Source: Polynucleobacter necessarius (lineage in GTDB: Bacteria; Pseudomonadota; Gammaproteobacteria; Burkholderiales; Burkholderiaceae). Taken from it: a stretch of 64,000 bases of DNA. Positions 39,559 to 48,804 of this stretch are shown piece after piece. A program made the position numbers and the translations under genes. The stretch covers positions 750,669-814,668 of the forward strand of contig NZ_LT615228.1 of assembly GCF_900096765.1 (NCBI RefSeq). The letters are read 5' to 3'. Numbering within the stretch: the first letter of the stretch is position 1; the number at the start of each line of letters is the position of its first letter. Below the pieces are notes generated by a model. The model saw only the letters and a list, made by a program, of their open reading frames with translations, was not told where the DNA came from and did no database searches.

Positions 39559-40676
39559 TCATTCAGATAAGAGCGTGAGCATTGTAGTTTGATTATGTAA
39601 TGCACATAAGGCAGGCTCAAACGGGGCAATTTCGCCATAGGAATAAAAACCAAAAACAGTAGTTTTTGGACCCAAGATTGATCCGATAGCTTCGATCTCC
39701 TCACCGGCAATCTGGTCCATGACCAAACGTCTACCAACACAGCTCACTACTAAGCATAAAGAATCCTGCTTTAAGGCATCCATTCTAAGTTCGTTCGTCA
39801 ATTTCACTGAGGCGTCTATTAGTGAATCGATATCCGTCTTCATTAATTTACACAAACTACCCTGAGGAACATCTCCGGCAAAATAGAGACTCATCGCCTC
39901 CCAGTTAACTCCCAATAGGGTCCGCACGTAAGGCTTTGTAGAACCAGTAGCATCCCTTACAGATAGAGGGAAGCGTAAACCGCTTCCAGGAAGCTCATTC
40001 GACAGCTCTCCCAAATACTTTGTATAAATTTCCAATGCAGGCCTATGGTCAATCTCATAAACCACATTTCCCTCAGATCTGGTTACTCTACGTTCTGGGC
40101 CAAATTCGCGCCAGCCTGCAGCAAAGCCACAACTGACTTTAAGCTCACCAAAAAAACCAATTAAAGCAATTTGATGTTGCTTTGCAGGGCCATTGACCAT
40201 GACCCAAGAACTCTGAAAACGATCGGCATCCCCCGCTAAGCCCCCTGTTACTGGAACACCCAGTGTATTCAGATTTTTTGTGAACTCCGAACCGCTGATG
40301 GAAAGTCCATCAGATAGAGCAAAAAGATGTTTTGGCTTAGTCTGCCCAAATTCACCCAATAGCTCTTGGACGATTTGACCTACATCGCTGCCGTCTTCAA
40401 TTTGTTCGCTCTTGACCACAACCTGGGTAGCGGAAAAACTGACCGCAGCCAAAATAATATCTCTGTCGGAGATGAGATCACCGCTAATATTTCCCGATGA
40501 AGAGCAACCAACGATATCGGCATTGGGGAAAAAAGACTTGAGATCTTCGTAACATTTTGCTTCCGTGAAAAAAGGATGCTCAGCACAAACCACCACCAAC
40601 TGAACGTCAGGATCGCGGGAGATAGGCCTTTATCTCAAGCATCCGCCTCTGACCACCGATATGCATTTACTCGCAT
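39559..40676 (-). pseudogene. FIST sensor domain protein, 5' end damaged
   Basis: The frame 40599-39559 carries FIST_N (SFFPNADIVGCSSSGNISGD, KPKHLFALSDGLSISGSEF, VPVTGGLAGDADRFQSSWVM) and FIST_C (GLRFPLSVRDATGSTKPYVR, CLVVSCVGRRLVM, VFGFYSYGEIAPFEPALCAL). FIST domains are intracellular sensors thought to bind small ligands such as amino acids. The natural start is lacking: the frame opens SRDPDVQLVVVCAEHPFF with no ATG. ATG 40676 (MRVNAYRWSEADA, then TGA, DKGLSP) lies in another frame and resembles a FIST start, so a stop and a one-base slip probably separate them. The gene sits 15 bases before the PAS-GGDEF-EAL gene, a common pairing. It could be translated from a TTG or GTG near 40599. Confidence 0.68.
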
Positions 40677-40766
40677 TCGGATATTTTATATAACAAAAAT
40701 GCCTAAAAACCAAATCCCGGAGTCCCTTCTATAGTCAAAACCCCAAAATATTCAATAAAACAAGGG

Positions 40767-40780
40767 ATTCGCTATTCGCT
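40767..40780. repeat. 7-bp tandem duplication, intergenic
   Basis: attcgct occurs twice (40767-40773, 40774-40780) and is followed by a partial third copy and a shifted cgctattc. It lies between the stop of the GGDEF gene and the FIST gene, outside any frame. Confidence 0.85.
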
Positions 40781-40789
40781 ATTCGAACG

Positions 40790-41976
40790 CTATTCAAACA
40801 AATCTTTTTGAGTGCTTTGATAAAAATACCATTGATTTTTACCGTTTTTCTTTGCGCTATACATAGCTTGGTCTGCATGCTCAAGCAGTTGCTCTGCAGT
40901 ACCGTTATCAAAAGGGTAGAAGGTTACCCCAAGGCTTGCTGAAATATTCACACGATGATTTTCGAGCACATAAGTTTTTGAAATAGACTGAATAATTCGT
41001 TTGAGCGAATACTTAGTGTTTTCTTGGGTAAGTAAACCGCCCAACAGAAGTACAAATTCATCGCCACCCAAACGAATAACTGAATCTTCTTCGCGAACGT
41101 TTGACCGCAAACGCTTGGCAACTTCGATCAATAAAAGATCGCCAATATGATGACCTAAAGTATCATTCACACCCTTAAAACCATCTAAATCTAAAAAGCA
41201 GACTGCAAGTAATCCCCCTTGTTCCACACATCGGTTCATTGCAGTTAATACGCGATCATTGAGCGTGAGTCGGTTAGATAATCCAGTGAGGGAATCAACA
41301 TGAACCACCTCCTGAAGATTGGCATTACTCTTAATAAGTTCAATCTCGTGTTGATGAATACCCCGAAAGAAATGTCGAATCATCAATATCAAGATAGATA
41401 TGACCGCAACAAACAAGCCAGCTACGCTCAATACGATGTTTCTGCGAAGCGTGTTTAGGATCTGGTCAGAAATATTAGTTGAAATGGACATGCGCACCCA
41501 CCCAATCCGAACACCGGCAATAATGGGTGACCAGACGTAGGGGATGTCATTTTCTCTGACCACCCCGGAAGCCTCTAGAGCTTGTTGGGGTACTTGCACA
41601 GCCGATTGATCAAAAATAATCGCTGGCTCACTATTTTGATATCTGGGCGCTTTAAATATACTAGCGGGGATCCGCCGGGGTCAGTAACCATCACTGAAAG
41701 AATATTTTGATTAAGCATCACTTGACGGATCTTAGACTCTATCTCAGCGTAATCACGCGTAACAATGGAGTCACTCACGGCGACAGCAATTCCTCTGGAC
41801 AAAGCAACATCCCGACGTTCTAAGGTAATGCTCAGTATTTGACTAATGCTGTAATAAGTCCACACACTGGAGATCAGCATGATTGATAGCACTACTGCCG
41901 ATATTCCGTAGATAGCCTTTGTTAAGGTAGCATGGGTAATGCTTTGGCGGCGATCAATTCGCATCAAGCACCACAA
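40790..41976 (-). pseudogene. Membrane diguanylate cyclase with one frameshift
   Basis: From ATG 41976: a cytoplasmic start, a membrane helix (AIYGISAVVLSIMLISSVWT), and a periplasmic sensor part ending VTDPGGSP. A one-base slip near 41661-41670 then moves to SIFKAPRYQNSEPAIIFDQS, QVPQQALEASGVVREND, a second helix (IVLSVAGLFVAVISILILMI) and GGDEF (VDSLTGLSNRLTLNDR, CFLDLDGFKGVNDTLGHH, RLGGDEFVLL, ASLGVTFYP). It would sense a periplasmic signal and make c-di-GMP. The active site is complete, so only the periplasmic part is damaged. The start overlaps the PhnD-like gene by 23 bases, suggesting that protein supplied the signal. Confidence 0.83.
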
Positions 41977-42849
41977 ATTTACTCAATCCAAGCGACTCTA
42001 GGCTTTGATAATCCTTTTGATAGCTCACTTTAACAGGATCAGAAATTTGAATACCTTCAAGCAATTGACGGCCAGAGGGATCTTGTTTTAAACCTAGAAT
42101 GGCATCCGTAAAAGCACTAGCGTCAGACAATGAAATGCGTGGATTAACGGCGATCGGATGTGGCTTGTAAGCGCCAGTGGTATACACCACTCGCAGATGC
42201 TCTTTTACTTCTGGACGCTCATGTTGCAAAGTCGCCTGAATGCCGCCGCCTGCTTGATAGTCTCCAAAGATCACTGAGCGATACACATTAGAGTGTGATT
42301 TTACGAATTCAGCTCGAAATGGAATACCCGCCTTACTGAGTGTAGCGCGTATCAGTAATGAGGCGCCAAAAGCATTTGGGGCAGGAAAGGCAATCGTGGC
42401 ATTGCGTAAGTCTGCCAATGTTTTAATTGGGCTATCAGACTTCACAACCACTATCCCAGAAAGCATCTTGCTGCCATCAGCTAAAAGCGGCATATATTTT
42501 TGCGCACGATATGCCATCACTTCGTGATAAGGATTCATATAAGCATAATCTGCTTTACCAGCAACAATCGCCTTCTCAAATTCTGGAATAGTACCTGGAA
42601 TAATGAGGTTGTAGCACTGTTTGGTCTGAATACCAACCTTTTCCAATAATGGTGCCCATGCAGTGTGAATTTCAGTAGCCGAAAACTGAGGAACTACATA
42701 AACAGAATATGGGTGTTTGACACTGATATCTCCCAAGCAGCTTGCACTAACCATTGCTGGACAGAGTAAGCCAATGAAGATAGTGACTGAGTAGCTTCTG
42801 CTAACCCCATGAGTCTGAGAAAAAATACTTTTAAAAAGGTCATGGACAT
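41954..42849 (-). pseudogene. PhnD-like periplasmic binding protein, frameshift in the signal peptide
   Basis: The main frame (42754-41954) is a PhnD-family protein: YVVPQFSATEIHTAWAPLLE, FEKAIVAGKADYAYMNPYHE, LSGIVVVKSDSPIKTLADLR, TIAFPAPNAFGASLLIRATL, SHSNVYRSVIFGDYQAGGGI and RQLLEGIQISDP. Upstream in the same frame lies SRSYSVTIFIGLLCPAMVSA, the rest of a signal peptide, but no start codon. ATG 42849/42843 is in another frame; adding one A to the AAAA near 42832 would join MTFLKSIFSQTHGVSRSYSV. No ABC permease or ATPase is present. It is followed directly by a membrane GGDEF gene, so it more likely served as a periplasmic sensor subunit than as a transporter part. Confidence 0.8.
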
Positions 42850-42995
42850 ATTTATTGTTATGAATTTTATATTTTAATTTTCATAACCATTGTCTCAGAC
42901 TATTACTCAGGGGGCGCAAGAATAGGATGGTGGGAACTCACGTGCAATCGCAGACAAAAAACCCCAAGCAGAACTGTTAGGGAATGTCTGATGAT

Positions 42996-43084
42996 TGGTG
43001 CCCGAGGCCGGAATCGAACCGGCACGACTTTTTTGAGTCGGCAGATTTTAAATCTGCTGTGTCTACCGATTTCACCACTCGGGC
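42996..43084 (-). tRNA. tRNA-Leu (UAA)
   Basis: The minus strand GCCCGAGTGGTGAAATCGG begins a cloverleaf. The acceptor GCCCGAG pairs with CTCGGGC, the anticodon stem GCAGA/TCTGC encloses TTTAAAA (anticodon TAA), and there is a long variable arm (GACTC..GTC) and T arm CCGGTTCGATTCCGG. Discriminator A and an encoded CCA end it at 42996. Confidence 0.96.
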
Positions 43085-43224
43085 TTGCAATAGCAGTAAC
43101 TGCCGCGCTAATAGCTAATAAATCAAGACAAGTGAAATTTTAGCACGCAAGCAAGGAAACAGTCTCTTAAGCCCCAATGGCTAAGACTTTGGGCTGGTAA
43201 AGGTAAAACTACTAAAATATCGAC

Positions 43225-45228
43225 ATGAAATCGACCAATCAACTGAGAGGCTCCAGCGGAGTTTTGCGCCCTATTTTGTGGGTACTGGGAATAGCAATAA
43301 GCTTGACACTGGCGATCTCTGTCGTTTATCTCACGAGTGCTAAATCCAATCCGTCGGGCAAAAGAACCATTAAAGGTCTTAGCGATTTAGTTGTCATTAC
43401 TTTCGATGCAGCAGATATCCCTCACATCAAAGCGAACAGCCAAGCTGATGCTCTATTCGCTCTGGGATATTTACATGCTTCTGAGCGCTCATGGCAAATG
43501 GAAATCAATCGACGATTGGCTAGCGGTCGACTCTCTGAGATTTTAGGAGAAGATACCGTAAGCATTGATCGTTTTATCCGCACACTAGGAATTAAACGCG
43601 CGGCTGAACATCAGTTTGATCGCTATCCCGTCTCTGCTAAGCGCTTACTACAAGCGTACGCTGGCGTACGCTGATGGCGTCAATGCGGGTAATGCGCATT
43701 TAGGTTGGGCTCTCCCAATTGAATATTTTTTATCTGGATCCAAGCCAGGACATTGGTCTCCCACCGACAGTGTTGCCTGGATGCTGATGATGGCCTATGA
43801 CTTAGGTGGAAATTGGCAAAAAGAATTACAACGGCTTGAGCTTTCTAAAACACTCACCACCAAACAAATTTGGGAAGTCCTTCCGCCATACGATCCTGAC
43901 CAACTAGTCACTTTGATGTATTTAACAAAACCGGTAACCCCAAAGAAAATCAGTCCTCCAAACTCCCTGCAACAGAACTTAGCTCAATTGCGCTCCCTGG
44001 CGGGAAAGATGGTGTTGGCTCAAATAACTGGGCAATCAGTGGCAAGCTTAGTAATACTGGCAAACCTTTATTAGCCAATGACCCTCATCTCGGTTTATCT
44101 GCTCCAGCAATTTGGTATTTTGCACACCTTGACGCCCCAGACTTGAATGTTATCGGCGGCACCCTGCCAGGAATTCCGGCGATTGTGCTAGGTAGAACGG
44201 ATAAGTTGGCATGGAGTTTTACCAACACCAATCCTGATGTGCAAGATATCTATATTGAGAAGATCGATAGCAAAAATCCGGGCATGTATTTGGGTCCCGA
44301 TGGCGTTTTGCCATTTAAAGTGCGCCAAGAAATCATTGATATCAAAGGAACGAGCCCTTTACATTTCATTGTCAAAGAAACTAGACATGGCCCAGTAGTG
44401 TCTGATTCTTATGCACGCGCTAGAAAAATCATTGATACTGATCACTATGCATTAGCACTGCGCTGGACAGCCTTGGATACCGAAAATCAATCAGTTGCCG
44501 GACTTTTGGAAATGAATCGCGCAAAAGATCTCGACTCATTTAAAGAGGCTCTGCGTAAAAATTACGCTCCCATGCAAAATGTGGTGATTGCTGATAGCGA
44601 TGGCAACATTGCCTATCAAGTTGCAGGAATTGCGCCTAAGCGCACTCTGCACCAAGGTCTTTATGGAGTTGCCCCTGCCCTTGGCTGGGAAAAGCAATAT
44701 GACTGGAATGGCTATGTACCTTTTGAGCAATTACCAGCAAGTCAGAATCCAGAGCAAGGATGGATTGCAACAGCCAACCAAAGAATTATTGCTGACAATA
44801 ACCCCAATCCCTTAACTGCTGACTGGGACTTGCCTGCTCGATATGGTAACGATCCTAAAAAATGGTCATGGGGGCAGGCGCATATCGCCATCTCTGAACA
44901 TCGGCCACTAAGCAAGGTACCCTTTCTTGGATCCCTATTTAATATCTCGAGTCCATTTCCGGGTGATAGCAATACGATCAATGTAGGTAGACTGGAGTTA
45001 CTTAGATCTAAAAACCCATACGAAACGCTTCAGGGTCCTAGTTTGAGAACCATTTATGATTTGTCTGATCTGGAAAACTCACTATTTATTTATCAAGCCG
45101 GTCAATCTGGCTGGGTACAAAACAAGCTTTATCGCAATATGAACCCGCTCTGGGCAAACAATGAATATCTGCCGATGAAAATGAAAGCCGATAGCTCACT
45201 ACGAACCCTTGAATTGAGCAACAAATAA
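43225..45228 (+). pseudogene. Penicillin acylase family (Ntn) hydrolase, frameshifted twice
   Basis: ATG 43225 starts a membrane anchor (ILWVLGIAISLTLAISVVYL) and the small-chain part (VVITFDAADIPHIKANSQAD, LFALGYLHASERSWQMEINR, GRLSEILGEDT). A 10-bp tandem duplication (43654-43673) breaks the frame; collapsing it gives KRLLQAYADGVNAG. A second slip in an A run near 44005 lies just before the autocleavage site GKDGVGSNNWAISG, whose Ser would be the catalytic N-terminal nucleophile. The large chain continues KPLLANDPHLGLSAPAIWYF, GTLPGIPAIVLGRTDKLAWS, NVVIADSDGNIAYQVAG and GDSNTINVGRLELLR. Such periplasmic enzymes cleave beta-lactam side chains or acyl-homoserine lactones. The true substrate is unknown. 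Confidence 0.88.
43654..43673. repeat. 10-bp perfect tandem duplication in the acylase gene
   Basis: gcgtacgctg occurs twice (43654-43663, 43664-43673). Removing one copy restores LLQAYADGVNAGNAHLGW. Confidence 0.95.
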
Positions 45229-45248
45229 TCAAGGCGCCAGGTAGCAAT

Positions 45249-45662
45249 ATGCCCACCATTGGAAACCTTGTACATTTCAAATTGCCTGATTCTTCATGGG
45301 CACTATCTGCTGGATTGACCTTGCTCATTCTGCTTTGTTCGCTTTCCTTACTTCAGGGATGCGCTGCTCCATTGGCAGCGATTGGGGCATCAAGTAGTGC
45401 TGCTGCAAGTTCAGCGGGAACTACCGTAGCTACTGCAGCGGCGGCTAATCCAGTAACAGCGAGCAGTGTTGCCTCTTCTGTAGCAACCGGCAAATCGCCC
45501 TTAGAACACGCTGCCTCAGCGGCAACCAAAAAAGAATGTAGTTTTTTAAATGCCTTGGACTCCAAACCAATCTGCGTTGAAATCACATTTCCACCAGTCA
45601 ATGACTTCAGCACCCCTTTGGCAGGTCCAGCAGATAAGGCTGCAGAGCCAACAAAGCATTAG
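45249..45662 (+). CDS. Ala/Ser-rich lipoprotein of unknown function
   Basis: 137 residues. A long N-terminus with a hydrophobic segment (LSAGLTLLILLCSLSLLQGC) ends at the lipobox LLQGC, so the mature protein is about 99 residues. The first half is low-complexity (SSSAAASSAGTTVATAAAAN), the second has two Cys (KKECSFLNALDSKPICVEIT). AGGTAGC lies upstream of ATG 45249; a later start would shorten the 25-residue pre-segment. It follows the broken acylase by 20 bases. No recognised family. Confidence 0.7.
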   Translation: MPTIGNLVHFKLPDSSWALSAGLTLLILLCSLSLLQGCAAPLAAIGASSSAAASSAGTTVATAAAANPVTASSVASSVATGKSPLEHAASAATKKECSFLNALDSKPICVEITFPPVNDFSTPLAGPADKAAEPTKH

Positions 45663-45739
45663 GTCAACGTGTTTATGCACTCTTTTTTGACAAAAGACTA
45701 AAATTCAGTCTTACCAAACCCCTTTTGATGATTTCAGCA

Positions 45740-46594
45740 ATGACCACAGAAAACTATTACCTCACCCTCACCTGCCCCAATAAACCAGGTATTGTGGCTG
45801 CGGTATCAACGTATATTTTTCAGGCTGGTGGCGATATCGAAGAAGCGCAACAGTTTGATGACAAGGCTTCAAAACGATTTTTTATGCGGGTTAGCTTTAG
45901 CTGTCCTACCGACGGCAATACCCTGCGCTCAGGCTTTACTGAAATTGCTAAACGGTTTGAGCTTACCTGGAACCTGCGTGCCGTAAAAGATTTAAAACGT
46001 GTTCTGATTATGGCTTCCAAATTAGATCACTGCCTAGTAGACCTGCTCTATCGTTGGCGCATTGGTGAATTGCCAATGATTGTTTGCGGGATTGTTTCCA
46101 ATCATCCGCGTGATGTCTATGCGAGTATTGATTTTGCTGACATCCCTTTTTATCACTTACCGGTGACTCCAGAAACAAAGCCAGCACAAGAAGCTAAGCT
46201 GCTTGAAATCATTGGCGAATCTAAAGTAAACATGGTGATCTTGGCGCGCTATATGCAGATTTTGTCGGATGACTTATCAAGTAAGTTATCGGGTCGCTGC
46301 ATTAACGTGCATCATTCTTTCTTGCCAAGCTTTAAAGGCGCTAAACCCTATCACCAAGCCCATGCACGCGGCATCAAGCTGATTGGCGCTACATCCCACT
46401 TTGTCACTAGCGATTTAGATGAAGGCCCGATCATTGAGCAGGACGTAACACGCGTGACGCACGGTGACACCCCTGACGATTTAGTGCGCAAGGGTCGTGA
46501 CTTAGAGCGCACCGTCTTATCCCGCGCCCTACGCTATTACCTGCATGATCGCGTCTTAATTAACGGCACAACCTCGGTTGTTTTCTCGGATTAA
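45740..46594 (+). CDS. purU: Formyltetrahydrofolate deformylase
   Basis: 284 residues from ATG 45740; in-frame ATG 45728 and TTG 45725 are alternatives. Residues 5-85 form an ACT domain (YYLTLTCPNKPGIVAAVSTY, GGDIEEAQQFDD). The formyltransferase-like domain has SKLDHCLVDLLYRWRIGELP, GIVSNHPRD, NMVILARYMQILSDDL, the catalytic NVHHSFLPSFKGAKPYHQA and GATSHFVTSDLDEGPIIEQD. PurU hydrolyses 10-formyl-THF to formate and THF, which balances one-carbon pools and links to the formate dehydrogenase at 19.6-24.4 kb. Intact. It is convergent with soxA, 11 bases between stops. Confidence 0.95.
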   Translation: MTTENYYLTLTCPNKPGIVAAVSTYIFQAGGDIEEAQQFDDKASKRFFMRVSFSCPTDGNTLRSGFTEIAKRFELTWNLRAVKDLKRVLIMASKLDHCLVDLLYRWRIGELPMIVCGIVSNHPRDVYASIDFADIPFYHLPVTPETKPAQEAKLLEIIGESKVNMVILARYMQILSDDLSSKLSGRCINVHHSFLPSFKGAKPYHQAHARGIKLIGATSHFVTSDLDEGPIIEQDVTRVTHGDTPDDLVRKGRDLERTVLSRALRYYLHDRVLINGTTSVVFSD

Positions 46595-46605
46595 TTGATT
46601 GCGTT

Positions 46606-47379
46606 TTATGGTCTAAGTCCTGGTGACTCCAGGGGCAGGCCACGTGCTCGCCACGATAGAAATAATTCTAATTGCGCCATCTCTGGCGAACCATATTCAA
46701 ATTGCTGTGCTCTCACACCACTCATGCAATTACGCAAACGCCTTTGCAGCGATCCTAGAGTTTGCCACTCTAAACGATAGATCGGATAAGCATTGGGATG
46801 ACCTTACGGAATGAGGCCTCCACCTAATTTGAGCCCCGCCTGATCTTCATGACACTGGGCGCAAGATAAATTAAGTTGCCCCATGCGTTGATAAAAATAT
46901 TCACGCCCCTTGCGCAGATCCGATTGATTCTGAGCCGTCTTCTCAACAGCGATTGGCATACCTTTAGACTGAGTGGCGACATAGGCAGTTAGTGCCAATA
47001 GATCCTTACTCTCGTAAGCTAGCGCAGTCGCTTTTTGAGCAGATACTCGACATTGATTAATCTGTGCCTCTAAAGTTCTAAGCTGTCCCCGGACCACTTT
47101 AGGAAATTGCACCGCTACACCCCGCATCGATTTTTGGGCATCGCCATGACAACTCGCGCAGGATTGATTGTTGGCTGAAGATTTTTGATACCAAAGGGTC
47201 TAACCATCCCCCACCCAAAACGTTGCTGGATTCAAACTCGGATCGTCTTGCATCGCCTGATTCTCTGGTGACATTAATTCATAGCTTGATTGCAATTTTT
47301 GTTTTTCACTACCAAACGCCACCGATATGGTGGGCAGTAAAACACAAAAGAGAATTAAGCGAACGGCTTGCAATGTCAT
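46606..47379 (-). pseudogene. soxA: SoxA diheme cytochrome c with two internal stops
   Basis: From ATG 47379: signal peptide (MTLQAVRLILFCVLLPTISV), then NPATFWVGDG and TAG at 47200-47202, where SoxA usually reads GEALW or similar, so Glu to stop fits. The frame continues TLWYQKSSANNQSCASCHGD (first CxxCH), VAVQFPKVVRGQLRTLEAQI, NLSCAQCHEDQAGLKLGGGL (second CxxCH) and meets TAA 46804-46806 in place of the Gln of IPQGHPNAYPIYRLEWQTLG. The rest has RRLRNCMSGVRAQQ with the conserved active-site Cys and ends LPLESPGLRP. SoxA with SoxX couples thiosulfate to the SoxY carrier. Both lesions are single substitutions without frame change. The start overlaps the soxZ stop. Confidence 0.9.
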
Positions 47380-47710
47380 GAGACAGTGATGTGCGCCTGA
47401 TTCAGAGCCTCGTAACCATCGTCGCCAACCCATTTAAACTCCAGCGTGCCTGTTTCAGTGGCAATAGTTGTAAAGATGATGAGCGGATTTGCTCCCATAC
47501 CAGGATAAAAATCTGCTTTAAAAACTTCTACATCGTTATAGGTGCAAGTGAAGGTGCGAATAATGTCGCGAGGAATTACTTTGCCGTGCCGGCTTCGCTA
47601 TAGCGAAAGCCCGACTCCATATCATGCTGTGCAATTGCCCGAATCTCTACGATTGCCCCTTTTTTAGCATTACTGGGCATCGTGATCGAGGTACGCGAAG
47701 TTTTACTCAT
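47376..47710 (-). pseudogene. soxZ: SoxZ sulfur-carrier partner, broken by a 5-bp duplication
   Basis: ATG 47710 reads MSKTSRTSITMPSNAKKGAI, VEIRAIAQHDMESGFRYSEAG, then the frame is lost at 47582-47591. With one 5-bp copy removed it continues KVIPRDIIRTFTCTYNDVEV, FKADFYPGMGANPLIIFTTI, TGTLEFKWVGDDG and ends AHITVS, a complete SoxZ of about 110 residues. SoxZ pairs with SoxY, which carries sulfur intermediates on a C-terminal Cys. The gene overlaps soxY (4 bases) and soxA (ATGA), so the cluster was one transcript. Confidence 0.9.
47582..47591. repeat. 5-bp tandem duplication in soxZ
   Basis: tgccg occurs twice (47582-47586, 47587-47591). Collapsing it restores SEAGKVIPRDII of the SoxZ family. 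Confidence 0.88.
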
Positions 47711-48192
47711 ACCATCTCCGTGCAAGCCGAAAGCGTTACCAAGGTTTCGGCGTGACCCCGCCAAAAACTGCCGTCACTCATCTGCGCAATCGCCCAAACG
47801 GTTTGACTATCCGCTAGCCGTACCCGAGTCGTAATACTCGCCATTCCAGAACGTGGGCTCAGATAAGCTGTAAAAATATTAGGCAAAGGATTACCCTCAG
47901 CAATCGCATGTATTGCTTTGACGTAATTGCTTTGCGTCATGGGGCTCTCAACACTGACCTTTAGCACAACTAAGTTTCCGTTCTCAACTAATGGAGGAAT
48001 CACCAAATTGACGCGCCCGTCGGAAATGGATGCACCACCGGTAATGGCTTCGATTGCTTTCGCAGCGTCTTCTTTTTTGGCAAAAACGGTTTGGGGACTA
48101 AACCAAGCACCCAAAGTAAGGATGCCCAGTTTCTGAAGGTGAACGAGCCACCTACGGCGGCTAAGTTCAAACAGGGAATTGAATTTCATCAT
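47707..48192 (-). CDS. soxY: SoxY-like thiosulfate carrier protein
   Basis: 161 residues, open throughout. A Tat-type start (LSRRRWLVHLQKLGILTLGA) is followed by the SoxY beta-sandwich: DGRVNLVIPPLVENGNLVVL, VSVESPMTQSNYVKAIHAIA, NPLPNIFTAYLSPRSG, ITTRVRLADSQTVWAIAQMS. The C-terminus ends ETLVTLSACTEMV: one Cys near the end rather than the GGCGG carrier motif of well-studied SoxY proteins. Whether this Cys can carry sulfur is unclear. It is the only sox gene in the window without a lesion, but its partners SoxZ, SoxX and SoxA are broken. It overlaps soxX by 4 bases. Confidence 0.82.
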   Translation of the reverse strand: MMKFNSLFELSRRRWLVHLQKLGILTLGAWFSPQTVFAKKEDAAKAIEAITGGASISDGRVNLVIPPLVENGNLVVLKVSVESPMTQSNYVKAIHAIAEGNPLPNIFTAYLSPRSGMASITTRVRLADSQTVWAIAQMSDGSFWRGHAETLVTLSACTEMV

Positions 48193-48646
48193 TTGGCGAC
48201 ACTATTTAAGCTGATTAAATATGAAACAACATCTTCAATTTCTTGAGCATTCAAAGTGGGTTGCCCTGCAAATTTTGAAGCCACCCGATTGAGATGCGCT
48301 GTTCGGAGATGCGCTGTTCGGTAATACGATGGCATGATCGTTTGCGGATTAAAGTAACTGCATCGACTATTCTGGCGCGCAACTGTGGTGCTGTATACCG
48401 TGCCACACTCACACTGAATTCTGGGGCTAAGTTTCCCTGAAACCGCTCTTCTGGAAAAGGTCCGCTGTGACATAGCAGACATAAACCCGTTTGGCGACTG
48501 GCCACAATAGCGCGGCCTCTTTGGGGATCCCCGGGAATAGCCGTCAAGGGATCAGCAATTGCGCCATTGACGATGGCTTGAGCCCTAGCCTGACCAAGAT
48601 TGAGGACGACTAGCAGCACTGCCGCTAGTACGTACCTCATTCTCAT
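48189..48646 (-). pseudogene. soxX: SoxX monoheme cytochrome c, frameshift plus in-frame duplication
   Basis: ATG 48646: signal peptide (MRMRYVLAAVLLVVLNLGQA, cleavage near ARAQ), GDPQRGRAIVASRQTGLCLL and the heme motif CLLCHSG, then FQGNLAPEFSVSVARYTAPQ and RIVDAVT. A one-base loss in a short A run near 48350 shifts the frame; the correct continuation is NPQTIMPSYYRTAHLNRVAS with the Met ligand region, then PTLNAQEIEDVVSYLISLNS. Within this part a 15-bp duplication (48291-48320) adds RTAHL in frame. SoxX is the electron-transfer partner of SoxA. The start is 27 bases downstream of the molybdo-hydroxylase gene, suggesting one transcript. Confidence 0.88.
48291..48320. repeat. 15-bp tandem duplication in soxX (frame-neutral)
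   Basis: gagatgcgctgttcg occurs twice (48291-48305, 48306-48320). It adds five codons (RTAHL repeated) without shifting the frame. Confidence 0.95.
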
Positions 48647-48804
48647 ATCCCTTGCTGCACAGCGCTTTGATCATTAAACGAGCTTGATGCCGCTATTTTT
48701 CAAAGGGACTGTGCGATACCGCTTACCAGTTGCGCGATAGATCGCATTGAGCACGGCTGGAGCAGCAACCGCAATGGTTGGCTCACCAACACCACCCCAA
48801 TCCT

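Noticed and set aside
41954..42849. A phosphonate ABC transport operon.
   Set aside because: No permease or ATPase gene is next to the PhnD-like gene; its neighbour is a diguanylate cyclase.
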